Assembly: GCF_051401765.1 (NCBI RefSeq)
Contig: NW_027480504.1
Span: forward strand, 1,178,001-1,242,000
DNA length: 64,000 nt
Reading direction: 5' to 3'
DNA from: Calliopsis andreniformis
Lineage: Eukaryota > Arthropoda > Insecta > Hymenoptera > Andrenidae
The notes under the pieces were generated by a model, which worked only from the letters and a program-made list of their open reading frames with translations, was not told the origin of the DNA and did not search any database. The position numbers were made by a program, and so were the translations under genes. How positions within the stretch are numbered: the first letter of the stretch is position 1; the number at the start of each line of letters is the position of its first letter. This document shows, piece by piece, positions 49,461 through 62,658 of this stretch.

Positions 49461-50900
49461 CAACCCTGAATACTCAGTCCCTAATCCTCAACCTTCAGTC
49501 CCCAATCCTCAATCCTCAATCCTCAATCCTCAATCTTAATCTTCAATCCTCAATACACACTCTTCAATCCTCAATCCACAATCCTCAATCCTCAATCCTC
49601 AATCTTCAATCCTCAATCCTCAATCCTCAATCCTCAATGCTCAATCCTCAATCCTCAATCCTCAACCGTCAATCTTCAATCCTCAATACTCAATCTGCAA
49701 TCCTCAATTGTCAATCCTCAATCCTCAATCCTCATTCTTCAATCCTCGATGCCCAATCCTCAATCTTCAATCCTCTATCCTCAATCCTCAATTCTCAATC
49801 CTGAATCCTCAGTCCTCAATCCACAATCCTCAATCCTCAAACCTCAATCGTCAATCGTCAGCCCTCGTCCTCAATCCTCAACACTCAATCCTCAATCCTC
49901 AATCTTCAATCCTCAACACTCAAACTTCCATCCTCAATCCTCAATCCTCAATCCTCAATCCTCAATGCTCAATCCTCAATCCTCAATCCTCAACCATCAA
50001 TCTTCAATCCTCAATACTCAATCTGCAATCCTCAATCCTCAATCCTCAATCCTCAATCCTCATTCTTCAATCCTCAATGCCCAGTCCTCAATCTTCAATC
50101 CACAATCCTCAATCCTCAACTCTCAATCCTCAATCCTCAAGCATCAATACTCAATCTTCAACCCTCAATCCTCAATCCTCAATTCTCAATACTGAATCCT
50201 CAAACCTCAATACTCTAACCTCAATGCTCAATCCTCATTCTTCAATCCTCAATACCCAAAACTCAATCCTCAATCCTCAATCCTCAATCCTCAATTCTCA
50301 ATCCTCAATCCTCAATCCTCAGACCTCAAACATCAATACTCAACCCTCGGTCCTCGTCCTCAATCCACAACCCTCAATCCTCAATCCTCAGTCCTCTATC
50401 GTCAATCCTCAATCCTCAAACCTCAATCCTCAACCGTCAGTCCCCGTCGTCAATCCTCAAACATGATTCCTCAATCCTCAGACTTCAATCATCAATACTC
50501 AATCTTCAATCCTCAATCCTCAATCCTCATTCCTCAATCCTCAATCCTCATTCTTCAATCCTCATTCTTCAATCCTCAACACCCAATCTTCAATCTTCAA
50601 TCCTCAATCCTCAACTCTCAATCCTCAATCCTCAGTCCTCAGTCCACAAACCTCAATCCTCAACCCTCAGCCCTCATCCTCAATCCTCAATTCTCAAACT
50701 TCAATCCTCAATCCTCAATCCTCAATTCTCAATCCTCAATCCTCAGTCCTCAGTCCTCAAACCTCAATCCTGAATCCTCAATCCTGAATCCTCAATCTTC
50801 AGCCCTGAGTCCTCAACAATCAGTTGTCAATCCTCAATCCTCAATAGAATATCATCAATTGACAGTTTTCATTACTCAATACTCAATCTGCAATCTTCAA
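49429..50900 (+). repeat. 1,472-bp tandem duplication, unit 2
   Basis: Starts inside the hybrid anchor and ends inside the E anchor at 50,842. The anchors ending units 1 and 2 share the rare CAATTGACAG variant. Confidence 0.9.
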
Positions 50901-50932
50901 ATCTCTATCCACAAACATCAATTCTCATCACT
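50842..50932 (+). repeat. Anchor core, subtype E
   Basis: Same CAATTGACAG variant as 49,370, but with E-type downstream sequence (CCCTCAACACTC). Confidence 0.9.
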
Positions 50933-51800
50933 CAACCCTCAACACTCAGTCCCCAATCCTGAATATTCAATTCTCAATCCTCAATCCACAATCCTCAACG
51001 TTCAATCCTCAATACTCAATCTTCAATGCTCATTCCTCAATCCTCAATCCTCAATTCTCAATCCTCAATCGTCAATCTTCAATCGTCAATTCTCAATCTT
51101 CAATCCTCAATCCTCAATCCTCGGTCCTCAATCCTCGGTCCTCAATCCTCAACCGTCAATCTCCAATCCTGAATACTCAATCTTCAATCCTCAATCATCA
51201 ATCCTCAGTCCTCAGTCTTCAATCCTCAGTACTCAAACTGCAATCCTCAATCCTTAGTAGTCACTCCTCAATCCTTATTCTTCAATCCTCAATACCGAAT
51301 CCTCAATCTTCAATCCTCAATCCTCAATCCTCAATTCTCAGTCCTCAATCCTCAATCCTCAATCCTCAATCCTCAATCCTCAATACTCAATCTTCAATAC
51401 TCAATACTCAATTCTCAATCCTCAATGCTCAATACTCAATCGTCAATCCTCAATCCCCAATCCTCAATCTTCAATCCTCAAACCTCAATCCTCAATCCTC
51501 AATCCTCGATCCTCAATCTTCAATCCTCAATACTCAATCTTCAATCCTCAATCCTCAATCCTCAATCCTCAATCCTCAATCCTCAGTCCTCAATCCTCAA
51601 ACCTCAATCCTCAACCGTCAGTCCTCGTCCTCAATCCTCAACCCTCAATCCTCAATCCTCCCATCTTCAATCATCAATACTCAATCTTCAATCATCAATC
51701 CTCAATCCTCAGTCCTCAAACCTCAATCCTGAATCCTCAATCCTGAATCCTCAATCTTCAGCCCTGAGTCCTCAACAATCAGTTGCCAATCCTCAATCCT

Positions 51801-51891
51801 CAATCGAATATCCTCAATTCACAGTTTTCAATACACAATACTCAATCTGCAATCTTCAGATCTCTATCCACAAACATCAATTCTCATCACT
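51801..51891 (+). repeat. Anchor core, subtype D
   Basis: Counterpart of 40,766 in the second 11-kb unit. Confidence 0.9.
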
Positions 51892-52170
51892 CAACCCTGA
51901 ATACTCAGTCCCTAATCCTCAATCTTCAATCCCCAAACCTCGATCCTCTATCCTCAATCCTAAATCCTCAGTCCTCAATCCTCAATCTTCAATCCTCAAT
52001 CTTCAATCCTCAATCTTCAATCCTCAATCCTCAATCCTAAATCCTCAATCCTCAATCCTCAATCCTCAATTCTCAATCCTCAGTCCTCAAACCGCAATCC
52101 TGAATCCTCGATCCTGAATCCTCAATCTTCAGCCCTCAGTCCTCTACAGTCAGTTGTCAATCCTCAATCC

Positions 52171-52261
52171 TCAAAGAATATCATCAATTCACAGTTTTCA
52201 TTACTCAATACTCAATCTGCAATCTTCAAATCTCTATCCACAAACATCAATTATCATCACT
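52171..52261 (+). repeat. Anchor core, subtype E
   Basis: Counterpart of 41,136. Confidence 0.9.
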
Positions 52262-53281
52262 CAACCCTCAACACTCAGTCCCCAATCCTCAATATTCAAT
52301 CCTCAATCCACAATCCTCAATCCACAATCCTCAACGCTCAATCCTCAATACTCAACCTTCAATGCTCATTCCTCAATCCTCAATCCTCATTTCTTAATAC
52401 TCAATCGTCAATCTTCTATCCTCAATAATCAATCTTCAATCCCCAATCCTTAATCCTCGGTCCTCAATCATCAATCGTCAATCTCCAATCCTGAATACTC
52501 AATCTTCAGTCCTCAATCCTCAATCCTCAATCCTCAATCCTCAACCCTCATCCTTCAATCCTCAATACCCAATCCTCAATCTTCAATAGTCAATCCTCAA
52601 TCCTCAATTCTCAATCCTCAATCCTCAGTCCTCAGTCCTCAAACCTCAATCCTCAACCCTCAGCCGTCATCCTCAATCCTCAATCCTCAATCCTCAATCC
52701 TCAGTCTTCAATCCTCAATACTCAATCTTCAATCCTCAATCCTCAGTCATCAATCCACAATCCTCAATCTTGAGTCCTCAATACTCAATCTTCAATAATC
52801 AATCCTCAATTCTCAATCCTCAATACTCAATCCTCAATCGTCAACCCTCAATCCCCAATCATCAATCCTCAATCCTCAATCTTCAATCCTCAATCCTAAA
52901 TACTCAACCCTCAATCCTCAATCGTCAATCTTCAATCCTCAATACTCAATCTTCTATCCTCAATCCTCAATCCTCAATCCTCAATCCTCAGTCCTCATTC
53001 TTCAATCCTCAATCTTCAATCCTCAATCTTCAATCCTCAATCCTCAGCCCTCATTCTCAATCCTCAATCCACAATCCTCAAACCTCAATCCTCAACCGTC
53101 AGACCTAGTCCTCAATCCTCAACTCTCAATCCTCAATCCTCCCATCTTCAATCATCAATACTCAATCTTCAATCCTCAATCCTCAATCCTCAGTCCTCAA
53201 ACCTCAATCCTGAATCCTCAATCCTGAATCCTCAATCTTTAGCCCTGAGTCCTCAACAATCAGTTGCAAATCCTCAATCCT

Positions 53282-53372
53282 CAATCGAATATCCTCAATT
53301 CACAGTTTTCAATACACAATACTCAATCTGCAATATCCAGATCTCTATCCACAAACATCAATTCTCATCACT
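53282..53372 (+). repeat. Anchor core, subtype D
   Basis: Counterpart of 42,247 without that copy's private end changes. Confidence 0.9.
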
Positions 53373-53908
53373 CAACCCTGAATACTCAGTCCCTAATCCT
53401 CAATCTTCAATCCTCAATCCTCAATCCTCAATCCTCAATCCTCAATCTTAATCTTCAATCCTCAATACTCAATCTTCAATCCTCAATCCTCAATCCTCAA
53501 TCCTCAATCCTCAATCTTCAATCCTCAATACTCAATATTCAATACTCAATCCTCAATCCTGAATCCTCAATCCTCAATCCTCAATCCTCAATCCTCAATT
53601 CTCAATCCTCCATCCTCAATCATCAATCCTCAATCCTCAATCCTCAATCCTCAATCCTCGATACTCAATCTTCAATCCTCAATCCTCAATTCTCAATCCT
53701 CAATCCTCAAACCTCAATCCTCAACCGTCAGTCCCGTCCTCAATTCTCAAACATGAATACTCAATCCTCAATCCTCAATCATCAATACTCAATCTTCAAT
53801 CCTCAATCCTCAATCCTCAATCCTCAATCCTCAGTCCTCAATATTCAACACACAACCCTAAACCATCAATCCTCAATACTCAACCATCAATCCTCAATTC
53901 TCAATACT

Positions 53909-53999
53909 CAATAGAATATCCTGAATTCTCATGATTCAATACTCAATACTCAATATTCAATAACCAAATCGCAATCGACAAACATCAGCTCTCAGCACT
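53909..53999 (+). repeat. Strongly diverged anchor core
   Basis: Counterpart of 42,874, with GCAATCGACAAACATC for GCAATCGTCAAACATC. Confidence 0.7.
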
Positions 54000-54094
54000 C
54001 AATCCACAATACTCTGTCCTCTCTCTTCAATCCACCATCCTCAATCTTCAATCCTCAAGCGTCAATCCTCAATCCTCAATCCTCAATCCTCAAC

Positions 54095-54183
54095 CCTCAA
54101 TCCTGAGTCCTCAAACCTCAATCCGGTATCCTCAATCCTGAATACTCAATCTTCAGCCGTCAGTACTCAACAATCAATTGTCA
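54095..54183 (+). repeat. Orphan pre-box without anchor core
   Basis: Counterpart of 43,060-43,148. Confidence 0.6.
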
Positions 54184-54706
54184 ATACTCAATCCTCAATA
54201 TTCAATCCTCAATCCTCAATCCGCAATCATCAATCCTCAATCTTCAATCCTCAATACTCAATCTTCAATCCTCAATCATCAATCCTCAACCCTCAATCCT
54301 CAATCCTCAATCATCAATCTTCAATCCTCAGACCTCAAACAGCAATACTCAATCCTCAATCCTCAATCCTCAATCCTCAATTCTCAATCCTCCATCCTCA
54401 ATCACCAATCCTCAATCCACAATCCTCAATCCTCAATCCCCAACACCCAATCTTCAATCCTCAATCCTCAATTCTCAATCCTCAATTCTGAATCCTCAAA
54501 CCTCAATCCTCAATCTTCAATCCTCAATGTTCAATGCGCAATACCCAATCCTGAATCTTCAATCCTCAATCCTCAATCCTCAATCCTCTATCCTCAATCC
54601 TCAATCCTCAATCCTCAGTCCTCAAACATCAAACCTGTGTCCTCAATCCTGAATCCTCAATCTTCAGACCTCAGTCCTCAACAATCAGTTGTCAATTCTC
54701 AATCCT

Positions 54707-54797
54707 CAACAGAATATCATCAATTCACAGTTTTCAATACTCAATACTCAACCTGCAATCTTCGAATCTCTATCCACAAACATCAATTCTCATCATT
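54707..54797 (+). repeat. Anchor core, subtype F
   Basis: Counterpart of 43,672, keeping AACAGAATATC. Confidence 0.88.
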
Positions 54798-55405
54798 CAA
54801 CCCTCAACACTCAGTCCCCAATCCTCAATCTTCAATCCTCCATCCTCAATCCACAATCCTCGATCCTCAACCCCCAATCCTCAATCCTCAATCTTCAATC
54901 CTCAATACTCAATCTTCAATAATCAATCCTCAATTCTCAATCCTCAATACTCAATCCTCAATCGTCAATCCTCAATCCCCAATCCTCAATCTTCAATCCT
55001 CAATCCTCAATCCTCCATCCTCAATCCTCAATCCTCAATCCTCAATCGTCAATCCTCAATCCTCAATACTCAATCTTCAATCCTCAATCCTCAATCCTCA
55101 ATCCTCAATCCTCAGTCCTCATTCTTCAATCCTCTATCTTCAATCCTCAATCTTCAATCCTCAATCCTCAGCCCTCATTCTCAATCCTCAATCCACAATC
55201 CTCAGACTTCAATCCTCAACCGTCAGTCCTCGTCCTCAATCCTCAACCCTCAATCCTCAATCCTCCCATCCTCAATCATCAATACTCAATCTTCAATCCT
55301 CAATCCTCAAGCCTCAGTCCTCAAACATCAATCCTGAATCCTCAATCCTGAATCCTCAATCTTCAGCCGTGAGTCCTCAACAATCAGTTGCCAATCCTCA
55401 ATCCT

Positions 55406-55496
55406 CAATAGAATATCCTCAATTCACAGTTTTCAATACACAATACTCAATCTGCAATCTTCAGATCTCTATCCACAAACACCAATTCTCATCACT
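55406..55496 (+). repeat. Anchor core, subtype D
   Basis: Counterpart of 44,128, with CACCAATTCTC. Confidence 0.9.
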
Positions 55497-55826
55497 CAAC
55501 CCTGAATACTCAGTCCCTAATCCTCAATCTTCAATCCTCAATCCTCTATCCTCAATCCTCAATCCTCAATCTTAATCTTCAATAATCAATACTCAATCTT
55601 CAATCCTCAATCCTCAATCCTCAATCCTCAATCCTCAATCTTCAATCCACAATACTCAATCTTCAATCCTCAATCCTCAATACTCAATCTTCAATGCTCA
55701 TTCCTCAATGCTCAATACTCAATCGTCAATCCTCAATCCCAAGTCCTCAATCTTCAATCCTCAATCCTCAATCCTCAATCCTCAATCTTCAGTCCTCAAT
55801 CCTCAATCCTCATTCTTCAATCCTCA

Positions 55827-57980
55827 ATGCCCAGTCCTCAATCTTCAATCCTCAATCCTCAATCCTCAATTCTCAATCCTCAATCCTCAATCCTCAATCC
55901 TCAATTCTCAGTCCTCAATACTCAATCCTCAATCGTCAAACCTCAATCCCCAATCCACAATCTTCAATCGTCGATCCTCAATCCTCAACACCCAATCCTC
56001 AATCTTCAATCCTCAATACTCAATCTTCAATCCTCAATCCTCAATCCTCAATCCTCAATCCTCAATGCTCAATCCTCAATCCTCAATCCTCAACCATCAA
56101 TCTTCAATCCTCAATACTCAATCTGCAATCGTCAATCCTCAATCCTCAATTCTCAATCCTCATTCTTCAATCCTCACTGCCCAGTGCTCAATCTTCAATC
56201 CTCAATCCTCAATCCTCAATTCTCAATCCTCAATCCTCAATCATCAATCCTCAATCCTCAATCTTCAATCCTCAATCCTGAGTCCACAAACCTCGATTCT
56301 GAATCCTTAATCCTGAGTCCTCAATCTTCAGCCCTCAGTCCTCAACAATCAGTAGTCAATCCTCAATCCTCAGTAGAATATCCTCAATTCACAGTTTTCA
56401 ACACTCAATACTCGATCAGCAATCTTCAAACCACTATCCACAAACATCAATTCTCATCACTCAACCCTCAGCACTCAGTCCTCAATGTTCAATCCTCAAT
56501 CCTCAATTCTCAATCTTCAATCCTCAATACTGAACCTTCAATCCCCAATCCTCAATCCTCAATCCTCAGTCCTCAATACTCAATCCTCAATCCTCAATCC
56601 TCAATCCTCATTCTTCAATTCTCAATACCCAATCCTCAATCTTCAATCCTCAACACCCAATCTGCAATCTTCAATCCTCAATGTTCAATTCGCAATACCC
56701 AATCCTCAATCTTCAATCCTCAACCCTCAATCCTCAATCCTCAATCCTCAATCCTCAATCCTCAATCTTCAATCCTCAATACTCAATCTTCAATCCTCAA
56801 TCCTCAATCCTCGGTCCTCAACCCTCAATCGTCAATCTCCAATCCTGAATACAGAATCTTCAATCCTCAATCCTCAATCCTCGATCCTCAATCCTCAATC
56901 CTCAATCTTCAATCCTCGATACTCAACCTTCAATCCTCAATCCTCAGTCCACAAACTTCAATCCTCAATGCTCAATCCTCAATCCTCAATCCTCAGTCCT
57001 CAATCCTCAATCCTCAATCCTCAAACCTCAATCCTCAACCGTCAGTCCTCGTCCTCAAACCTCAACCCCCAATCCTCAATCCTCAATCTTCAATCCTCAA
57101 TCCTCAATCCTCAATCTTCAATCCTCAATACTCAATCTTCAATCCTCAATCTTCAATCCTCAATCCTCAATCCTCAATCCTCAATCCTGAAACTTCAATC
57201 CTGAACCTTCAATCCTCAATACTCAAACTGCAATCCTCAATCCTGAGTCCTCACTCCTCAATCCTCATTCTTCAATCCTCAATACCGAATCCTCAATCTT
57301 CAATCCTCAATCCTCAGTCCTCAATTCTCAATACTCAATCCTCAATCCTCAGACTTCAAACACCAATACTCAACCCTCAGTCCTCGTCCTCAATCCACGA
57401 CCCTCAATCCTCAATCCTCAATCTTCAATCATTAATAATCAGTCTTCAATTCTCAATCCACAAACCTCAATCCTCAATGCTCAATACTCTGTCCTCAATC
57501 CTCAATCTTCAATCCTCAATACCGAATCCTCAATCTTCAATCCTCAATCCTCAATCCTCAATTCTCAGTCCTCAATCCTCAATCCTCAATCCTCAATCCT
57601 CAATCCTCAATCGTCAATCTTCAATCCTCAATACTCAATCTTCAATACTCAATCCTCAATTCTCAATCCTCAATGCTCAATACTCAATCGTCAATCCTCA
57701 ATCCCCAATCCTCAATCTTCAATCCTCAAACCTCAATCCTCAACCCTCAATCCTCGATCCTCAATCTTCAATCCTCAATACTCAATCTTCAATCCTCAAT
57801 CCTCAATCCTCAATCCTCAATCCTCAATCCTCAGTCCTCAATCCTCAAACCTCATTCCTCAACCGTCAGTCCTCGTCCTCAATCCTCAACCCTCAATCCT
57901 CAATCCTCCCATCTTCAATCATCAATACTCAATCTTCAATCATCAATCCTCAATCCTCAGTCCTCAAACCTCAATCCTGA
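55827..57980 (+). other. Repeat-encoded ORF (717 aa), not called as a gene
   Basis: Counterpart of the 44,416 ORF in the second 11-kb unit. It stays open although 14- and 168-bp differences lie within it. Neither start nor length is conserved, as expected for chance stop-free satellite. Confidence 0.85.
56371..56461 (+). repeat. Anchor core, subtype B
   Basis: Counterpart of 45,107. Confidence 0.9.
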
Positions 57981-58048
57981 ATCCTCAATCCTGAATCCTC
58001 AATCTTCAGCCCTGAGTCCTCAACAATCAGTTGCCAATCCTCAATCCT

Positions 58049-58139
58049 CAATCGAATATCCTCAATTCACAGTTTTCAATACACAATACTCAATCTGCAA
58101 TCTTCAGATCTCTATCCACAAACATCAATTCTCATCACT
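58049..58139 (+). repeat. Anchor core, subtype D
   Basis: Counterpart of 46,953, at offset 11,096. Confidence 0.9.
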
Positions 58140-58614
58140 CAACCCTGAATACTCAGTCCCTAATCCTCAATCTTCAATCCCCAATCCTCGATCCTCTATC
58201 CTCAATACTCAATCCTCAATCTTAGCCTTCAATCCTCAATACTCAATCTTCAATCCTCAATCCTCAATCCTCAATCCTCAATCCTCAATCTTCAATACAC
58301 AATACTCAATCTTCAATCCTCAATCCTGAATTCTCAATCCTCAATCCTCAATCCTCAATCCTCAATCGTCAATCTTCAATCCTCAATACTCAATCTTCAA
58401 TCCTCAATCCTCAATCCTCAATCCTCAATCCTCAATCCTCATTCTTCAATCCTCAACCTTCAATCCTCTATCTTCAACCCTCAATCCTCAATCCCCAATC
58501 ATCAACCCTCAATCTTCAATCCTCAGTCCTCAAACCTCAATCCTGAATCCCCTAACCTGAATCCTCAATCTTCAGCCCTCAGTCCTCTACAATCAGTTGT
58601 CAATCCTCTATCCT

Positions 58615-58705
58615 CAATAGAGTATCATCAATTCACAGTTTTCATTACTCAATACTCAATCTGCAATCTTCAAATCTCTATCCACAAACATCAATTCTCA
58701 TCACT
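58615..58705 (+). repeat. Anchor core, subtype E
   Basis: Counterpart of 47,519, with GAGTATC. Confidence 0.9.
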
Positions 58706-58993
58706 CAACACTCAACACTCTGTCCCCAATCCTGAATATTCAATTCTCAATCCTCAATCCACAATCCTCAACGTTCAATCCTCAATCCTCAATCCTCGAT
58801 CCTCAATCTTCAATCCTCAATACTCAATCTTCAATCCTCAATCCTCGATCCTCCCATCTTCAATAATCAATACTCAATCTTCAATCATCAATCCTCAATC
58901 CTCAGTCCTCAAACCTCAATCCTGAATCCTCAATCCTGAATCCTCAATCTTCAGCCCTGAGTCCTCAACAATCAGTTGCCAATCCTCAATCCT

Positions 58994-59084
58994 CAATCGC
59001 ATATCCTCAATTCACAGTTTTCAATACACAATACTCAATCTGCAATCTTCAGATCTCTATCCACAAACATCAATTCTCATCACT
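58994..59084 (+). repeat. Anchor core, subtype D
   Basis: Counterpart of 47,898, with GCATATCC. It is the last anchor before a 4.0-kb anchor-free stretch. Confidence 0.9.
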
Positions 59085-59257
59085 CAACCCTGAATACTCA
59101 GTCCCTAATCCTCAACCTTCAGTCCCCAATCCTCAATCCTCAATCCTCAATCCTCAATCTTAATCTTCAATCCTCAATACACACTCTTCAATCCTCAATC
59201 CTCAATCCTCAATCCTCAATCCTCAATCTTCAATCCTCAATCCTCAATCCTCAATCC

Positions 59258-60373
59258 TCAATGCTCAATCCTCAATCCTCAATCCTCAACCGTCAATCTT
59301 CAATCCTCAATACTCAATCTGCAATCCTCAATTGTCAATCCTCAATCCTCAATCCTCATTCTTCAATCCTCGATGCCCAATCCTCAATCTTCAATCCTCT
59401 ATCCTCAATCCTCAATTCTCAATCCTGAATCCTCAGTCCTCAATCCACAATCCTCAATCCTCAAACCTCAATCGTCAATCGTCAGCCCTCGTCCTCAATC
59501 CTCAACACTCAATCCTCAATCCTCAATCTTCAATCCTCAACACTCAATCTTCCATCCTCAATCCTCAATCCTCAATCCTCAATCCTCAATGCTCAATCCT
59601 CAATCCTCAATCCTCAACCATCAATCTTCAATCCTCAATACTCAATCTGCAATCCTCAATCCTCAATCCTCAATCCTCAATCCTCATTCTTCAATCCTCA
59701 ATGCCCAGTCCTCAATCTTCAATCCACAATCCTCAATCCTCAACTCTCAATCCTCAATCCTCAAGCATCAATACTCAATCTTCAACCCTCAATCCTCAAT
59801 CCTCAATCCTCAATACTGAATCCTCAAACCTCAATACTCTAACCTCAATGCTCAATCCTCATTCTTCAATCCTCAATACCCAAAACTCAATCCTCAATCC
59901 TCAATCCTCAATCCTCAATTCTCAATCCTCAATCCTCAATCCTCAGACCTCAAACATCAATACTCAACCCTCGGTCCTCGTCCTCAATCCACAACCCTCA
60001 ATCCTCAATCCTCAGTCCTCTATCGTCAATCCTCAATCCTCAAACCTCAATCCTCAACCGTCAGTCCCCGTCGTCAATCCTCAAACATGATTCCTCAATC
60101 CTCAGACTTCAATCATCAATACTCAATCTTCAATCCTCAATCCTCAATCCTCATTCCTCAATCCTCAATCCTCATTCTTCAATCCTCATTCTTCAATCCT
60201 CAACACCCAATCTTCAATCTTCAATCCTCAATCCTCAACTCTCAATCCTCAATCCTCAGTCCTCAGTCCACAAACCTCAATCCTCAACCCTCAGCCCTCA
60301 TCCTCAATCCTCAATTCTCAAACTTCAATCCTCAATCCTCAATCCTCAATTCTCAATCCTCAATCCTCAGTCC
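59258..60373 (+). repeat. 1.24-kb tandem duplication, unit 1
   Basis: Related to the 1,472-bp units at 48 and 49.7 kb. The offset to the next unit is 1,242 at its start and 1,235 by its middle, one heptamer less. Confidence 0.85.
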
Positions 60374-60499
60374 TCAGTCCTCAATCCTCAATCCTCAATC
60401 CTCAATCCTCAATCCTCAACTTTCAATCCTCAATACTCAATCTTCAATCCTCAATCCTCAATACTCAATCTTCCTTCCTCAATCCTCAATCCTCAATCC

Positions 60500-61615
60500 T
60501 CAATGCTCAATCCTCAATCCTCAATCCTCAACCGTCAATCTTCAATCCTCAATACTCAATCTGCAATCCTCAATTGTCAATCCTCAATCCTCAATCCTCA
60601 TTCTTCAATCCTCGATGCCCAATCCTCAATCTTCAATCCTCTATCCTCAATCCTCAATTCTCAACCCTGAATCCTCAGTCCTCAATCCACAATCCTCAAT
60701 CCTCAAACCTCAATCGTCAATCGTCAGCCCTCGTCCTCAATCCTCAACACTCAATCCTCAATCCTCAATCTTCAATCCTCAACACTCAATCTTCCATCCT
60801 CAATCCTCAATCCTCAATCCTCAATGCTCAATCCTCAATCCTCAATCCTCAACCATCAATCTTCAATCCTCAATACTCAATCTGCAATCCTCAATCCTCA
60901 ATCCTCAATCCTCAATCCTCATTCTTCAATCCTCAATGCCCAGTCCTCAATCTTCAATCCACAATCCTCAATCCTCAACTCTCAATCCTCAATCCTCAAG
61001 CATCAATACTCAGTCTTCAACCCTCAATCCTCAATCCTCAATCCTCAATACTGAATCCTCAAACCTCAATACTCTATCCTCAATGCTCAATCCTCATTCT
61101 TCAATCCTCAATACCCAAAACTCAATCCTCAATCCTCAATCCTCAATCCTCAATTCTCAATCCTCAATCCTCAATCCTCAGACCTCAAACATCAATACTC
61201 AACCCTCGGTCCTCGTCCTCAATCCACAACCCTCAATCCTCAATCCTCAGTCCTCTATCGTCAATCCTCAATCCTCAAACCTCAATCCTCAACCGTCAGT
61301 CCCCGTCGTCATTCCTCAAACATGATTCCTCAATCCTCAGACTTCAATCATCAATACTCAATCTTCAATCCTCAATCCTCAATCCTCATTCCTCAATCCT
61401 CAATCCTCATTCTTCAATCCTCATTCTTCAATCCTCAACACCCAATCTTCAATCTTCAATCCTCAATCCTCAACTCTCAATCCTCAATCCTCAGTCCTCA
61501 GTCCACAAACCTCAATCCTCAACCCTCAGCTCTCATCCTCAATCCTCAATTCTCAAACTTCAATCCTCAATCCTCAATCCTCAATTCTCAATCCTCAATC
61601 CTCAGTCCTCAGTCC
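60500..61615 (+). repeat. 1.24-kb tandem duplication, unit 2
   Basis: Fourth copy of this module in the window (about 48.2, 49.7, 59.3 and 60.5 kb). A linker of about 125 bp with CTCAACTTTCAATCC separates it from unit 1. Confidence 0.85.
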
Positions 61616-62658
61616 TCAAACCTCTACCCTCAACCCTCAGCCCTCATCCTCAATCCTCAATCCTCAATCATCAATCCTCAGTCCTCAATCCACAATCCTC
61701 AATCCTCAAACCTCAATCGTCAATCGTCAGCCCTCGTCCTCAATCCTCAACACTCAATCCTCAATCCTCAATATTCTATCATCAATACTCAATCTTCAAT
61801 CCTCAATCCTCAATTTTCAATCCTCAATCCTCAATCCTCAATCCTCAATCCTCAATCCTCAACTTTCAATCCTCAATACTCAATCTTCAATCCTCAATCC
61901 TCAATACTCAATCTTCCATCCTCAATCCCCAATCCTCAATCCTCAATGCTCAATCCTCAATCCTCAATCCTCAACCATCAATCTTCAATCCTCAATACTC
62001 AATCTGCAATCCTCAATCCTCAATCCTCAATCCTCAATCCTCATTCTTCAATCCTCAATGCCCAGTCCTCAATCTTCAATCCTCAATCCTCAATCCTCAA
62101 TTCTCAATCCTGAATCCTCAGTCCGCAATTCACAATCCTCAATCCTCAAATCTCAATCGTCAATCGTCAGCCCTCGTCCACAATCCTCAACACTCAATCC
62201 TCAATCCTCAATATTCAATCATCAATACTCAATCTTCAATCCTCAAACCTCAATCTTCAATCCTCAATCCTCAATTCTCAGTCCTCAATACTCAATCCTC
62301 AATCGTCTATCCTCAATCCCAAATCCTCAATCTTCAATCCTCGATCCTCAATCCTCAATCCTCAATCCTCAATCTTCAATCCTCAATACTCAATCTTCCA
62401 TCCTCAATCCTCAATCCTCAATCCTCAATGCTCAATCCTCAATCCTCAATCCTCAACCATCAATCTTCAATCCTCAATACTCAATCTGCAATCCTCAATC
62501 CTCAATCCTCAATCCTCAATCCTCATTCTTCAATCCCCAATGCCCAGTCCTCAATCTTCAATCCTCAATCCTCAATCCTCAATTCTCAATCCTCAATCCT
62601 CAATCATCAATACTCAATCTTCAATCCTCAATCCTCAATCCTCAATCCTCAATACTGA
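60574..62658 (+). other. Repeat-encoded ORF (694 aa), not called as a gene
   Basis: Its length reflects the absence of pre-boxes, and hence of TGA clusters, between 59.1 and 63.0 kb. Two other long frames overlap it with the same heptapeptide cycle. Confidence 0.85.

Larger units (their letters stand above)
39780..50814 (+). repeat. 11-kb higher-order repeat, copy 1
   Basis: Aligns with the following block at offset 11,035, then 11,278, 11,264 and 11,096 in steps. Relative to copy 2 it lacks 243 bp near 43.9 kb, has 14 bp more between 44.5 and 45.2 kb and 168 bp (24 heptamers) more near 45.8 kb, and contains an extra 1,472-bp tandem unit. It starts at the E anchor (39,807). Confidence 0.9.
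52001..54283 (+). repeat. 2.28-kb dispersed module, copy 3
   Basis: Copy inside the second 11-kb unit, 11,035 bp after copy 2. Only scattered single-base differences were seen in the parts I compared. Confidence 0.9.
50815..61615 (+). repeat. 11-kb higher-order repeat, copy 2
   Basis: Second copy. It starts at the E anchor (50,842) with the same downstream marker CCCCAATCCTGAATATTC. It ends in a private tandem pair of about 1.24 kb rather than the 1,472-bp pair of copy 1. Confidence 0.88.
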
